Assembly: GCA_934378145.1 (NCBI GenBank) | Contig: CAKXXW010000025.1 | Span: 1-23,337, forward strand | Reading direction: 5' to 3' | DNA from: an uncultured Eubacteriales bacterium | Lineage (GTDB): Bacteria > Bacillota > Clostridia > Oscillospirales > CAG-272 | Length of the DNA stretch: 23,337 bases | Part shown: positions 14,912-22,001 of the stretch, in pieces | How positions within the stretch are numbered: the stretch's first letter is position 1 | Layout: every line of letters begins with the position of its first letter | The notes under the pieces: model-generated | What the model was told of the DNA's origin: nothing | The model's database searches: none | What the model saw: only the letters and a program-made list of their open reading frames with translations | Position numbers and translations under genes: made by a program

Positions 14912-17028
14912 GAATACTTTCTCCTGACGAGTACGAAAATACCTGTGCCGACAGCCACTACGGAAGGAAGCACCGAAAGAAGCACCGTGTAGCGGTTGGC
15001 GTCAGCATCTGTCAGATCGGAGATGTCGGTATCCGCAAAGGGTTTGAAGAGGATATTTACCGGTACGACCTCGCGTCCCATGATGGTCATAGCCGACATG
15101 AGGACATCGCTGTTTCCGTAGACCGAGGAATTGAGGTACTTCGCCGTCGCAAACTCAAGCGAGCCGCAGGCAAGCACGAATGCATCCTGATCCGCCGATA
15201 CGCCGTACTTGTTTTCCTGAACCGAATAGCGGCGGCGGGTTATCGTCATGAGCTTGAAGGGATTGTCCTCCGTTTCGGCGGGAGTGACTATCTTTATGCT
15301 CGCCTTGCCGTCGATCTGCTCTATTTCAAGCACACTTCCGGCGGCGGTCTTATACTGACCGTCCTCGTTCTTTGTGAGAGCCTTTCCGGTCTTGTCGACG
15401 ATGGAAAGTCCGTCGTCCGAGAGGCGGTAGCGCGAACCGTTGTACTCGACTATCTCGCGCACGACGCGCGTGAAGGTGCCGGCGTTCTCGCTTTTTACCT
15501 TGATATTGCCCTTCTCGACGGCAAGCTCGGTGCCCGCCGCGGTGACAAAGTTTCCGCTGCCGTTCTTCTGCAGCTCCTTGCCCTCGCTGTCGACTATGGC
15601 GTTACCCGAGAGGCTGTATTCCTTCCCGTCGGTATCGGTATAGATTATCAGATATGTTCCGGCGGCACCTCCCGCAGCTCCCGCGGTGGCGACCGTCGTG
15701 CCGTTTGCGACAGCCGTTGCCGTCTTCGCGGCGGTGAAGACATCGAAGATGTCCTTCGTCAGACCGTTGCTGTAATAGGTCCCGTAGCGGAAGTCCTTCG
15801 TCTGGTCATCATCGTCGCCGTAGGTCGCAAGGCGGAAGTTCGGCGCGTAGGAGATCGAGGTGGTGTTCTCGAATATGACCGAAGGAGAATACCCCTGCTT
15901 GAGCAGTCCCGAGTAGATCGACGCTCCGACGCCGCCCGAGGTAATATAGTCCGCCTTGAGGGTATATCCGTTCGACGCGAGAGAGGACTGCGTGTCGCTT
16001 ATCATATAATTGTAGATATTTCCGCCCTCGTCCTGCCAGCGGTCGAACTTTACTCCCCATGTGAGGAGGAATTCGTCGAGCGCGGGAAGCACCGGCGTGT
16101 TCGGACCCATGAAGACCATCATCGAGTTGTTCTTCTCGAGGAAGCGGTCGATGCGCTCGATCTCGTTTACGCCGTCGGTGCGGAAGTCCTTCCTCGGGTT
16201 GTAGATGACAAGGAGCCTTACATTCTCTATCGTTTCAAGCGGATTTTCCTTGTCGTCAAGGCGTCCGACGGTGACATTTCCGTCAAGGTCGGTCGCGCCC
16301 TCGATGGCTATCTTGTAGCCCGCGTCCGAGAGCAGCTCGAGAAGCGCCGTGTCGTAGTACGCCTCGCTGTGACCCGAGGTAATGTAGGCGACGGGCGATT
16401 CGGCAGCCGTTACGGCAAGGATCGCGCCGGCGATCTTCTTCTCGCCGTTATAAGCCCAGAGCTTCTTCTCGTCCTCCGAGTCCTTCACGAGCATATCGAC
16501 AAGGTCATAGGCGCGGTATTCGGTGCCGCTCTCGACGATTATCGACTGCGAGTTTATCGTGTGACCTGTTTTCGTGAACCTCTGCACGGAGGAGGGGTTA
16601 TACTCCCAGTTGAGGTAGTCTATCTTTATGCATGGGACAGCCTTCGCAAGGTCGAGGCAGGTATTATATACATACCTCATATAGGATGTCTGATCCTGAA
16701 GGTTGTCGGGGTCGTCGCAGAAGTGGATAGTGACCTCCACCTCGTCCTGATAGCCCTCGTCGCCTTTTTTGAGGTTGTTTTTCTCGTTGTATGCCTTTCT
16801 CTCGGCATTTACCCCGTTCTCACCGTAGATAGAGTTATAGATGAGGTCGCGACATTCATCCGAGAGGGTGAAGAGCGACTCGCTCGTCATATCTATATAC
16901 CAGCGGTTGTTCGTCGCCAGCGCATAGAAGAGTACATTCACAAGCACGACCGCCGCTACGATCACCGCGGTAAGCCCTATTGAAAGCCCGCCGTAGCGCA
17001 GCTTTTTTCCGGATATTTTAAGTTTCAT
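14908..17028 (-). CDS. GldG-like ABC transporter auxiliary protein
   Basis: One helix at about 15-38 anchors it, a large extracytoplasmic domain follows, and a second helix near 680-700 ends in VRRKYS. This is the GldG/ABC-auxiliary layout. ITSGHSE (216-222) and MGPNTPV (307-313) are characteristic of that domain. In Bacteroidota GldG works with GldF in gliding; in other phyla the same pair is widespread with no known function. ATG 17028 has GGAGAT upstream. Residues from about 435 to 585 look like an insertion: an Ala/Gly/Thr-rich stretch, then two related copies of about 45-50 residues (467-511 and 531-581). The gene lies 37 bp after the permease gene and overlaps the DUF4340 gene. Confidence 0.85.
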   Translation of the reverse strand: MKLKISGKKLRYGGLSIGLTAVIVAAVVLVNVLFYALATNNRWYIDMTSESLFTLSDECRDLIYNSIYGENGVNAERKAYNEKNNLKKGDEGYQDEVEVTIHFCDDPDNLQDQTSYMRYVYNTCLDLAKAVPCIKIDYLNWEYNPSSVQRFTKTGHTINSQSIIVESGTEYRAYDLVDMLVKDSEDEKKLWAYNGEKKIAGAILAVTAAESPVAYITSGHSEAYYDTALLELLSDAGYKIAIEGATDLDGNVTVGRLDDKENPLETIENVRLLVIYNPRKDFRTDGVNEIERIDRFLEKNNSMMVFMGPNTPVLPALDEFLLTWGVKFDRWQDEGGNIYNYMISDTQSSLASNGYTLKADYITSGGVGASIYSGLLKQGYSPSVIFENTTSISYAPNFRLATYGDDDDQTKDFRYGTYYSNGLTKDIFDVFTAAKTATAVANGTTVATAGAAGGAAGTYLIIYTDTDGKEYSLSGNAIVDSEGKELQKNGSGNFVTAAGTELAVEKGNIKVKSENAGTFTRVVREIVEYNGSRYRLSDDGLSIVDKTGKALTKNEDGQYKTAAGSVLEIEQIDGKASIKIVTPAETEDNPFKLMTITRRRYSVQENKYGVSADQDAFVLACGSLEFATAKYLNSSVYGNSDVLMSAMTIMGREVVPVNILFKPFADTDISDLTDADANRYTVLLSVLPSVVAVGTGIFVLVRRKYS

Positions 17029-17065
17029 CGTTTATCTCCGTTTTCTCAAGACTTGGTTTTCGGGA

Positions 17066-17836
17066 TCACGCCCATCTCCTGCGGTCATAGACCCTTATGG
17101 TCAGGAAGATGAACACGCCCGCGATCGAGAAGTAATAAAGCACTGCCGTGAAGTCGAATATGCCGTATCCGAAGTTTGAAAAGCGGCTGAGTATCGAGAC
17201 CCAGTCAAGCACGAAGCGGACCGCGTAGACGCTGATTATCTGATGTCCTTCGCCGTCGGTCGCGCTGTTTACAAGGCCTATCACGACGGTGAGAAGGATG
17301 ACGCCTATCGTCGTTATCGCCGCGGCGAGCTGATCCTCGAAGAAGGCGGAGATGAACATTCCGATGGCGATGAACGCCGCGCCTATGAGGATTATTCCGA
17401 TGTAGCTTCCGACGATCTGTCCGGTCACGGGACCGATATGGATCGACGAGTAGGACTGTCCGGCTCTCTCGGCAAAGGCTATCGAGTAGAGCGGGATGAG
17501 GTTGAGCAGCGACACGGCGAGCGCGCAGAGGAAGACGGTGAACGCCGCGAAGAACTTTCCGAAGACCATTCCGGTTATCGTCACCGGAGAGGTGAGCAGG
17601 AGCTGCTCGGTGCGCATTTTCCTCTCTTCCGAGAAGAGCTTCATAGTCAGAAGAGGGATCAGCACGATGTAGGCGAAGATCATTATCTGGAAGAACGACG
17701 AGGTGTCGTAGCTCTTGCTCTTCAGAGTCGTGAAGCAGAAGATCAGCGCCGATGCCGCAAGGTAGACCGTTACGAAGACATACCCGAGCGGGTTTATGAA
17801 GTAGGACTTCAGTTCCTTTTTGTATATAGCCGTCAT
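17066..17836 (-). CDS. ABC-2 type permease, GldF-like
   Basis: This is a 256-residue inner-membrane protein with about six hydrophobic helices. It starts MTAIYKKELKSYFINPLGYVF, as GldF-type permeases do. The cytoplasmic loop EERKMRTEQLLLTSPV (about 70-85) is the conserved coupling segment of ABC-2 exporters. It should pair with the ATPase encoded 25 bp upstream and the GldG-like protein downstream. ATG 17836 has AAAGGAG about ten bases upstream. The transported substrate is not evident. Confidence 0.88.
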   Translation of the reverse strand: MTAIYKKELKSYFINPLGYVFVTVYLAASALIFCFTTLKSKSYDTSSFFQIMIFAYIVLIPLLTMKLFSEERKMRTEQLLLTSPVTITGMVFGKFFAAFTVFLCALAVSLLNLIPLYSIAFAERAGQSYSSIHIGPVTGQIVGSYIGIILIGAAFIAIGMFISAFFEDQLAAAITTIGVILLTVVIGLVNSATDGEGHQIISVYAVRFVLDWVSILSRFSNFGYGIFDFTAVLYYFSIAGVFIFLTIRVYDRRRWA

Positions 17837-17861
17837 GTATCAAAGGCTCCTTTCGGACGCG

Positions 17862-18935
17862 TCAGGAGTTTTCGTCGGACTGCCCGTCCGACTTTTTTTC
17901 CTGTGCGGTTTTTTCGATCATTTCCTGCGCCACGCTCTCTTCGAGTGAGGTGCGGGTGTTCTTTCTGACCCGTTTCTTCGAGTCGTACTTTGTCCTTGCC
18001 TCGGCGTTCTGGTTGACTATCGAGATGAATATATCCTCGATGCTCATACCGACAGCCTCAAGTCCGATCATAGCCCAGCCCTTCTCGGCGAGCGAGAAGA
18101 AGAGCGACTTTCTTATGTCGATGCCCGGCGCGCTCTCTATGGCGTAGGTGTAAGCCTCTCCGTCGCGCTCGGCAAGGCACTCGGCGTAGACTATGCCGGG
18201 TCTTGACTTGAGCAGCGCGAGGACCTCACGCTGAGGTCCGCAGACCTTGAGCGTGAAGCGCCTGTTGTTCTGAACGGCGCGGTTTATGTTCTCGGTCTTT
18301 TCGTCGGCGACGATCTTGCCCTTGTCGATGATTATGATCCTGTCGCAGACCGCCTGCACTTCCTGAAGGATGTGAGTCGAGAGGATGACCGTGTGGTCGC
18401 GGCCGAGAGTCCTTATGAGGTTCCTTATCTCGATGACCTGCTTCGGGTCAAGGCCGACCGTCGGCTCGTCGAAGATCATGACATCGGGGTTGCCGACGAG
18501 CGCCTGCGCGATGCCGACTCTCTGGCGGTAGCCCTTCGAGAGGTTCTTGATGAGCCTCTTCGATACATCGGAGATCTTCACGATCTCGCAGATCTCCTCA
18601 AGGTGCCTGACCTTGTTCATCGTGCATTTCTTGAGGTCGTATCCGAAGCTGAGGTATTCCTCAACAGTCATGTCAAGGTAAAGCGGAGGCTGCTCGGGCA
18701 GATAGCCTATCCGCCGCTTCGCCCCGAGAGGGTCGTCAAGGACATTTATGTCGTCTACATAGACATTTCCGGATGTCGAGGAAAGATACCCCGAGATGAC
18801 ATTCATCGTCGTGGACTTGCCGGCACCGTTCTGACCGAGAAAGCCGACGACCTCGCCCTTCCCTATCTCAAAACTGATGTCGTCCACAGCGCAGATGCCG
18901 CCATAGTTCTTCACAAGATGGTCGATTCTGATCAT
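17862..18935 (-). CDS. ABC transporter ATP-binding protein of the Gld-type exporter
   Basis: This is the ATPase that powers the exporter. Walker A is GQNGAGKST (34-42), the Q-loop is in GYLPEQPPLY (78-87), the signature is LSKGYRQR (132-139), and Walker B is VMIFDEPTVGLD (152-163); a switch His follows in STHILQE. The 357 residues include a C-terminal extension beyond the usual 300 or so, ending in a Lys/Arg/Glu/Ser-rich tail. ATG 18935 is preceded by AAAGGA about 11 bases upstream. It is the first gene of the exporter group. A weak promoter candidate (TATAAT on the minus strand at 19057-19052, poor -35) lies about 120 bp upstream. Confidence 0.93.
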   Translation of the reverse strand: MIRIDHLVKNYGGICAVDDISFEIGKGEVVGFLGQNGAGKSTTMNVISGYLSSTSGNVYVDDINVLDDPLGAKRRIGYLPEQPPLYLDMTVEEYLSFGYDLKKCTMNKVRHLEEICEIVKISDVSKRLIKNLSKGYRQRVGIAQALVGNPDVMIFDEPTVGLDPKQVIEIRNLIRTLGRDHTVILSTHILQEVQAVCDRIIIIDKGKIVADEKTENINRAVQNNRRFTLKVCGPQREVLALLKSRPGIVYAECLAERDGEAYTYAIESAPGIDIRKSLFFSLAEKGWAMIGLEAVGMSIEDIFISIVNQNAEARTKYDSKKRVRKNTRTSLEESVAQEMIEKTAQEKKSDGQSDENS

Positions 18936-19051
18936 TTTCCGATCGATCCTTTCTTTTTATGTATTGGATGCATTTCAAAAGACTGATAAAATCTTCAAAG
19001 GTATATAGGGCCGCCTTGACCGAATACACAAAGTTATTCTATCATACAATT

Positions 19052-19057
19052 ATTATA
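19052..19057 (-). promoter_or_regulatory. Weak -10 candidate for the exporter operon
   Basis: The minus strand reads TATAAT at 19057-19052 in a very AT-rich stretch (19030-19080). No good TTGACA-like -35 stands 16-18 bp upstream. The leader to the ATPase start would be about 110 bases. Confidence 0.3.
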
Positions 19058-19103
19058 TTTATATGAACACCACAAAATAAGCTGAAATTTTCACATTCAC
19101 CAT

Positions 19104-19201
19104 GGAAACGGGGGACGCGACGAGGGATACGGGAGATGCGGGGGCTTTCTTCCAAGAAAGTCCCCGCGTCTCTCTCGTTTCCCGTGTCCCCCGTCGTCTC
19201 C
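19104..19201. repeat. Minimal copy of the repeat element: two ends joined at one hairpin
   Basis: GCGGGGgCTTTCTT and AAGAAAGtCCCCGC pair around CC (19138-19167). On both sides are the purine-rich edge words, inverted relative to each other: GGGGGACGCG and ATACGGGAG on the left, CTCTCTCG and GTGTCCCCCGTCG on the right. Other islands have such edges only on the outside of each end, so this looks like a copy whose interior was lost. Confidence 0.65.
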
Positions 19202-19207
19202 TGCAAC

Positions 19208-19240
19208 AAAAAAGGAAACCTTCTCCGAAAGAAGGTTTCC
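19208..19240 (-). terminator. Intrinsic terminator of the VTT-domain gene
   Basis: GGAAACCTTCT and AGAAGGTTTCC form an 11-bp stem (19214-19240). On the minus strand it is followed directly by six T (complement of the A-run 19208-19213). It lies 42 bp after the stop of the gene at 19282. Unlike the island end hairpins it has a proper T-run. Confidence 0.85.
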
Positions 19241-19281
19241 CCGAGTTCCTCGTATCCTTCATATCTCTCGCCGGTACAGGT

Positions 19282-20136
19282 TCAATCCGCCGGGTCGCTC
19301 CCGACTGCCTGCTCCTCTTCAAGGATCGCAGGTGCGGGTATCTTTTCGGTGTCGGAAGGCATTTCCGGCGCCTTTTCTTCTTTTTCCGGCGCTTTTTTTG
19401 TCGGCGCCATATGCTTTTTCCTTGCGCGGAGCTTTATTATCAGGTATATCGCGTAGCCCACGACCGCCACGGCAAGCACCGCGCCGTTGAGGATCATGAT
19501 CTGCTTTATCGTCTCCTCGCCGCCGCTTATATTCGAGGCTATCATGCTTCCCGAAATGGTCGAGGTTATTATCGACGGGATCCTTGCCGCCGTGGTCAGA
19601 AGCAGGTACCTCGGAAGGCTCATATCGGTGAGGCTTATCACATATGTGAGCGGGTCACGAGGCGTTCCCGGCATAAGGAAAAGAAAAAAAACAAGGAAAT
19701 CGCGGCTCTTGCTGTTCGCAAGGATGGCGTTCGACTCTATCCTTTTCTTCGGAAAGATCGCATAGATCAGCGACTTTCCGTAGAGGTTGCCGAGAAGGAT
19801 GACGATGCAGCTTCCGAGCGTCGACCCGATAAGGCAGAAAAGAAGTCCTCCCCACGCACCGAAGAGGAGTCCGGCGACCTGCTCGATCAGCTCCCCGGGA
19901 ATGAAGGCTATGACGACCTGTATCACGCAGAAGAACATCATGATAAGTCCCGCAAGCACAGGGTACCTGTCCTTAAGCTCAAGGATCGTCTTGCCCATAT
20001 TATCGCCGGTGCCGAGCGCCTGACGGATGCCCGCGTAGACGAGAACGGCAATGACTATGCCGATGACAATGACCGCGCAGACGATCTTTATTGCTTTTAT
20101 TCTGGCGATCGTCGCCTCGTCACGGTGTCTCTCCAA
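19282..20136 (-). CDS. TVP38/TMEM64 (DedA-like, VTT-domain) membrane protein
   Basis: This is a 284-residue inner-membrane protein. An N-terminal helix (about 17-38) is followed by the VTT core, including FIPGELIEQVAGLLFG and FLMPGTPRDPLTYV, the conserved re-entrant segments of the family. A last helix precedes a cytoplasmic tail rich in Lys, Pro and Glu. Family members are linked to lipid or membrane-potential homeostasis; the exact role here is unknown. The start is TTG at 20136, supported by GGAGGTGA six bases upstream; no in-frame ATG lies near. A promoter at 20182-20210 and a terminator at 19208-19240 make it a single-gene unit. Confidence 0.88.
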   Translation of the reverse strand: MERHRDEATIARIKAIKIVCAVIVIGIVIAVLVYAGIRQALGTGDNMGKTILELKDRYPVLAGLIMMFFCVIQVVIAFIPGELIEQVAGLLFGAWGGLLFCLIGSTLGSCIVILLGNLYGKSLIYAIFPKKRIESNAILANSKSRDFLVFFLFLMPGTPRDPLTYVISLTDMSLPRYLLLTTAARIPSIITSTISGSMIASNISGGEETIKQIMILNGAVLAVAVVGYAIYLIIKLRARKKHMAPTKKAPEKEEKAPEMPSDTEKIPAPAILEEEQAVGSDPAD

Positions 20137-20181
20137 TCCGTCTCACCTCCGTCTCAGGAATCATTTTGACATAACCAAAAC

Positions 20182-20210
20182 ATTATATCACAACTTCCGG
20201 AAAAGCGCAA
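20182..20210 (-). promoter_or_regulatory. Promoter of the VTT-domain gene
   Basis: On the minus strand TTGCGC (20210-20205), a 17-bp spacer and a perfect TATAAT (20187-20182) lie about 45 bp before the TTG start. Confidence 0.65.
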
Positions 20211-20277
20211 GGCTTATTATGTCGACAATATTTTTTGACCCTCGACCGAGACGAAATCTTCATTATCAATGCGTGGA

Positions 20278-20701
20278 ACGGGGGATACGGGAGACACGGA
20301 AAACTTTCTTAAAAGAAAGTTTATCCTCACCGCAGGTGAGGAAATGCACCCTTTCAAAGAACTTGAAAAAGGGTTTTGTAGGGGAGGATATTATCCTCCC
20401 GTTTTTGTCGGTGAAGAAAGTTTTCACCCGATACGGTAATTATTATTTTGTGCGGGCGCCCGATGGGACGCCCCTACCGTGGGTGAAAATGAAGCGCACC
20501 TTTGGTGCATGAAAAATGAAGCAGGGCTTCGCCCTATGAAGCGCGGCTTCGCCGCACGGAGGATAAACGGGGAGCATTTCGCTTTATGTTCGCCCTATCA
20601 GTGGGCGTTGATTTAACTGTACGTTCTACCTGTAAGTGGGCGCAACCTTAAAAATGTTCGCCCTGTCGGTGTACTTCACCTTTAGGTCAAACGGTCAAAA
20701 C
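20278..20701 (+). repeat. Left part of the most complete repeat element
   Basis: In order it holds purine-rich edge words (20278-20297), end hairpin AAACTTTCTT/AAGAAAGTTT (20301-20322), and CCTCACC-GCA-GGTGAGG (20325-20341). The spacer CCCTTTCAAAGAACTTG and palindrome GGGAGGATATTATCCTCCC (20382-20400) follow, then a partial D block (20405-20445) and the G/C hairpin 20454-20474. The mini-hairpin array is at 20496-20508, 20523-20535 and 20543-20555. A linker of three degenerate units of about 35 bp, each opening with GTTCKMCCTR, begins at 20588, 20623 and 20656. No gene is seen between 20137 and 21104. Confidence 0.8.
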
Positions 20702-20843
20702 CTTGTCTCGGGACAGAATTTTCCCCCGCGGGGGAAAATTCCGGTGGATTTTGCCCGAGGACGAGGAGGGGATGCTTGCATACCCTTGAGTCCTCGGCAA
20801 AATCCACCTTAGTTTTGCCGCAGGCAAAATGCCGCGAGACAAG
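20702..20843 (+). repeat. Cloverleaf module, copy 6 (best-paired copy)
   Basis: CTTGTCTCG (20702-20710) pairs with CGAGACAAG (20835-20843). Arm I is 20716-20741. Arm II is 20743-20808, with perfect outer stem GGTGGATTTTGCC/GGCAAAATCCACC and middle stem GAGGAC/GTCCTC. Arm III is TTTTGCC-GCA-GGCAAAA (20813-20829). Against copy 5 the fifth pair of arm II changes from T·A to G·C on both sides. Confidence 0.88.
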
Positions 20844-20884
20844 CCATAACTTCCATAGCCTTTCAGAAAAGTTCTTTGGGGGTT

Positions 20885-20935
20885 GGGGACTTTCTTTCAA
20901 GAAAGTCCCCGCGTCTCCCGTATCTCTCGTTTCTC
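20885..20935. repeat. Right end hairpin of the most complete element
   Basis: GGGGACTTTCTT and AAGAAAGTCCCC (20885-20910) pair around TC. Edge words GCGTCTCCCGTATCTCTCG follow. The complement of this end matches the left end at 20278-20322 in order, so the two are terminal inverted repeats of an element about 650 bp long. Confidence 0.75.
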
Positions 20936-20955
20936 TGCACAAAGGTATTATTAGC

Positions 20956-21060
20956 GGGAGGATAATATCCTCCCCTACAAACCCTCAAGCAAGTTCTTTG
21001 GTGGGCATTTCCTCACCTGCGGTGAGGATAGGCTTTCTTCCAAGAAAGCCCCCGCATCCT
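20956..21060 (-). repeat. Short extra repeat block after the dehydrogenase gene
   Basis: The palindrome GGGAGGATAATATCCTCCC (20956-20974) and the spacer CAAGTTCTTTGGTGGG are followed by CCTCACC-TGC-GGTGAGG (21011-21027) and end hairpin GGCTTTCTT/AAGAAAGCC (21031-21050). This is the complement, in the same order, of the left end of the neighbouring element, without a cloverleaf. It lies 55 bp after the dehydrogenase stop. Confidence 0.7.
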
Positions 21061-21104
21061 CCGCATCCTTCGCTTCCCTCGTCGCGTCTTCCGTATCTCC
21101 GGTG

Positions 21105-21863
21105 TCACTTTTTTTGCTGCCTGCACCAGATCGACATAACGAGGCGGTGCGGCAGGAGCTTTGTGAGCCTGACCTGTGCGCGGACAGAGGCGCTGCAGAC
21201 CGAGACATCCTTGCCTTTTTTCATATCGCGGAGGGCGCGGTCGACGACCTGCTCCGCCGTGACATACTTATTATAGTAGGTTATCGTATCGTCGGTCGCG
21301 GCGCGGTCGAAGAAGTTCGTCCTTACCCAGCCGGGGCAGACGGCAAGGACTCTTATCTTGTCCTTTTCAAGTTCCTTTCCGAGCGCGCGGGAGAAGCTGA
21401 GTACGAAAGCCTTAGACGCGGCGTAGACCCCGATGTAGGGGACGGGCTGGAAGGCGGACAGCGAGCCTATCTCGTATATCCGCGAGCCTGCCTTCATGTA
21501 CGGCAGGGTCAGGTAGGTCATCGAGACGAGCGCCTTGTCGTTGAGGTCGATCATCTCGAGCTGATCCTCGAGCGAGATGTCGGTGAACTTTCCGAACCGC
21601 CCGAAGCCGCCCGCGTTGACAAGCACGGCGACATTCGGCTTTACCTCTTCAAGCAGAGCCTTGTATGTGTCAAGGCTCTCTTTTTTCGTAAGGTCAAGCG
21701 GGATCGCGCGGACCTTTGCTTTGACCTCACCCGCAAGGGCTTCAAGCCGTTCGCGGCGGCGCGCGATGACCCAAAGCTCGTCAAAGCTCTCCTCGCGGTC
21801 GAGCCTTAATGCAAACTCGCGTCCCATTCCCGACGACGCGCCGGTTATAACTGCAATTTTCAT
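21105..21863 (-). CDS. Short-chain dehydrogenase/reductase (SDR family)
   Basis: This is a 252-residue NAD(P)-dependent oxidoreductase of the classical SDR type. The cofactor motif TGASSGMG is at 7-14 and NAGG at 83-86. The catalytic residues are Ser134, Tyr147 and Lys151 (YAASK), followed by CPGWVRTNF. The Arg-rich ARRRERL after the second strand suggests NADPH, but this is inference. The C-terminus (HRLVMSIWCRQQKK) is basic with a short hydrophobic stretch. The substrate is unknown. ATG 21863 has AGGAAGG upstream. A consensus promoter lies at 21908-21936, shared back to back with the metallopeptidase gene. Confidence 0.93.
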   Translation of the reverse strand: MKIAVITGASSGMGREFALRLDREESFDELWVIARRRERLEALAGEVKAKVRAIPLDLTKKESLDTYKALLEEVKPNVAVLVNAGGFGRFGKFTDISLEDQLEMIDLNDKALVSMTYLTLPYMKAGSRIYEIGSLSAFQPVPYIGVYAASKAFVLSFSRALGKELEKDKIRVLAVCPGWVRTNFFDRAATDDTITYYNKYVTAEQVVDRALRDMKKGKDVSVCSASVRAQVRLTKLLPHRLVMSIWCRQQKK

Positions 21864-21907
21864 TTATCTCTTATCCTTCCTGCGAAGTATCGGCATTGCC
21901 TTAAGCC

Positions 21908-21936
21908 ATTATACCATCCCGCGCCGAGGGTGTCAA
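21908..21936 (-). promoter_or_regulatory. Consensus promoter of the dehydrogenase gene
   Basis: On the minus strand TTGACA (21936-21931), a 17-bp spacer and TATAAT (21913-21908) match sigma-A consensus at all 12 positions. The -10 ends about 45 bp before the ATG. Confidence 0.85.
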
Positions 21937-21945
21937 GTCGGCATC

Positions 21946-21974
21946 TTGACAGTCCCGCCGAAAGACGCTATAAT
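21946..21974 (+). promoter_or_regulatory. Consensus promoter of the metallopeptidase-trmO pair
   Basis: TTGACA (21946-21951), a 17-bp spacer and TATAAT (21969-21974) also match consensus at all 12 positions. With the divergent promoter, the two -35 boxes form an inverted repeat: TGTCAAG, seven bases, CTTGACA (21931-21951). Confidence 0.88.
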
Positions 21975-22001
21975 AATTATATACGGTCGACGGAGGATGA
22001 T

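Noticed and set aside
19016..19045. Plus-strand promoter candidate TTGACC-18-TATCAT upstream of the exporter
   Set aside because: It is a weak match, points toward no plus-strand gene, and is probably chance in AT-rich DNA.
20588..20695. CRISPR-like array in the linker
   Set aside because: Only two to three diverged units occur, without conserved repeats and unique spacers, and no cas gene is nearby.
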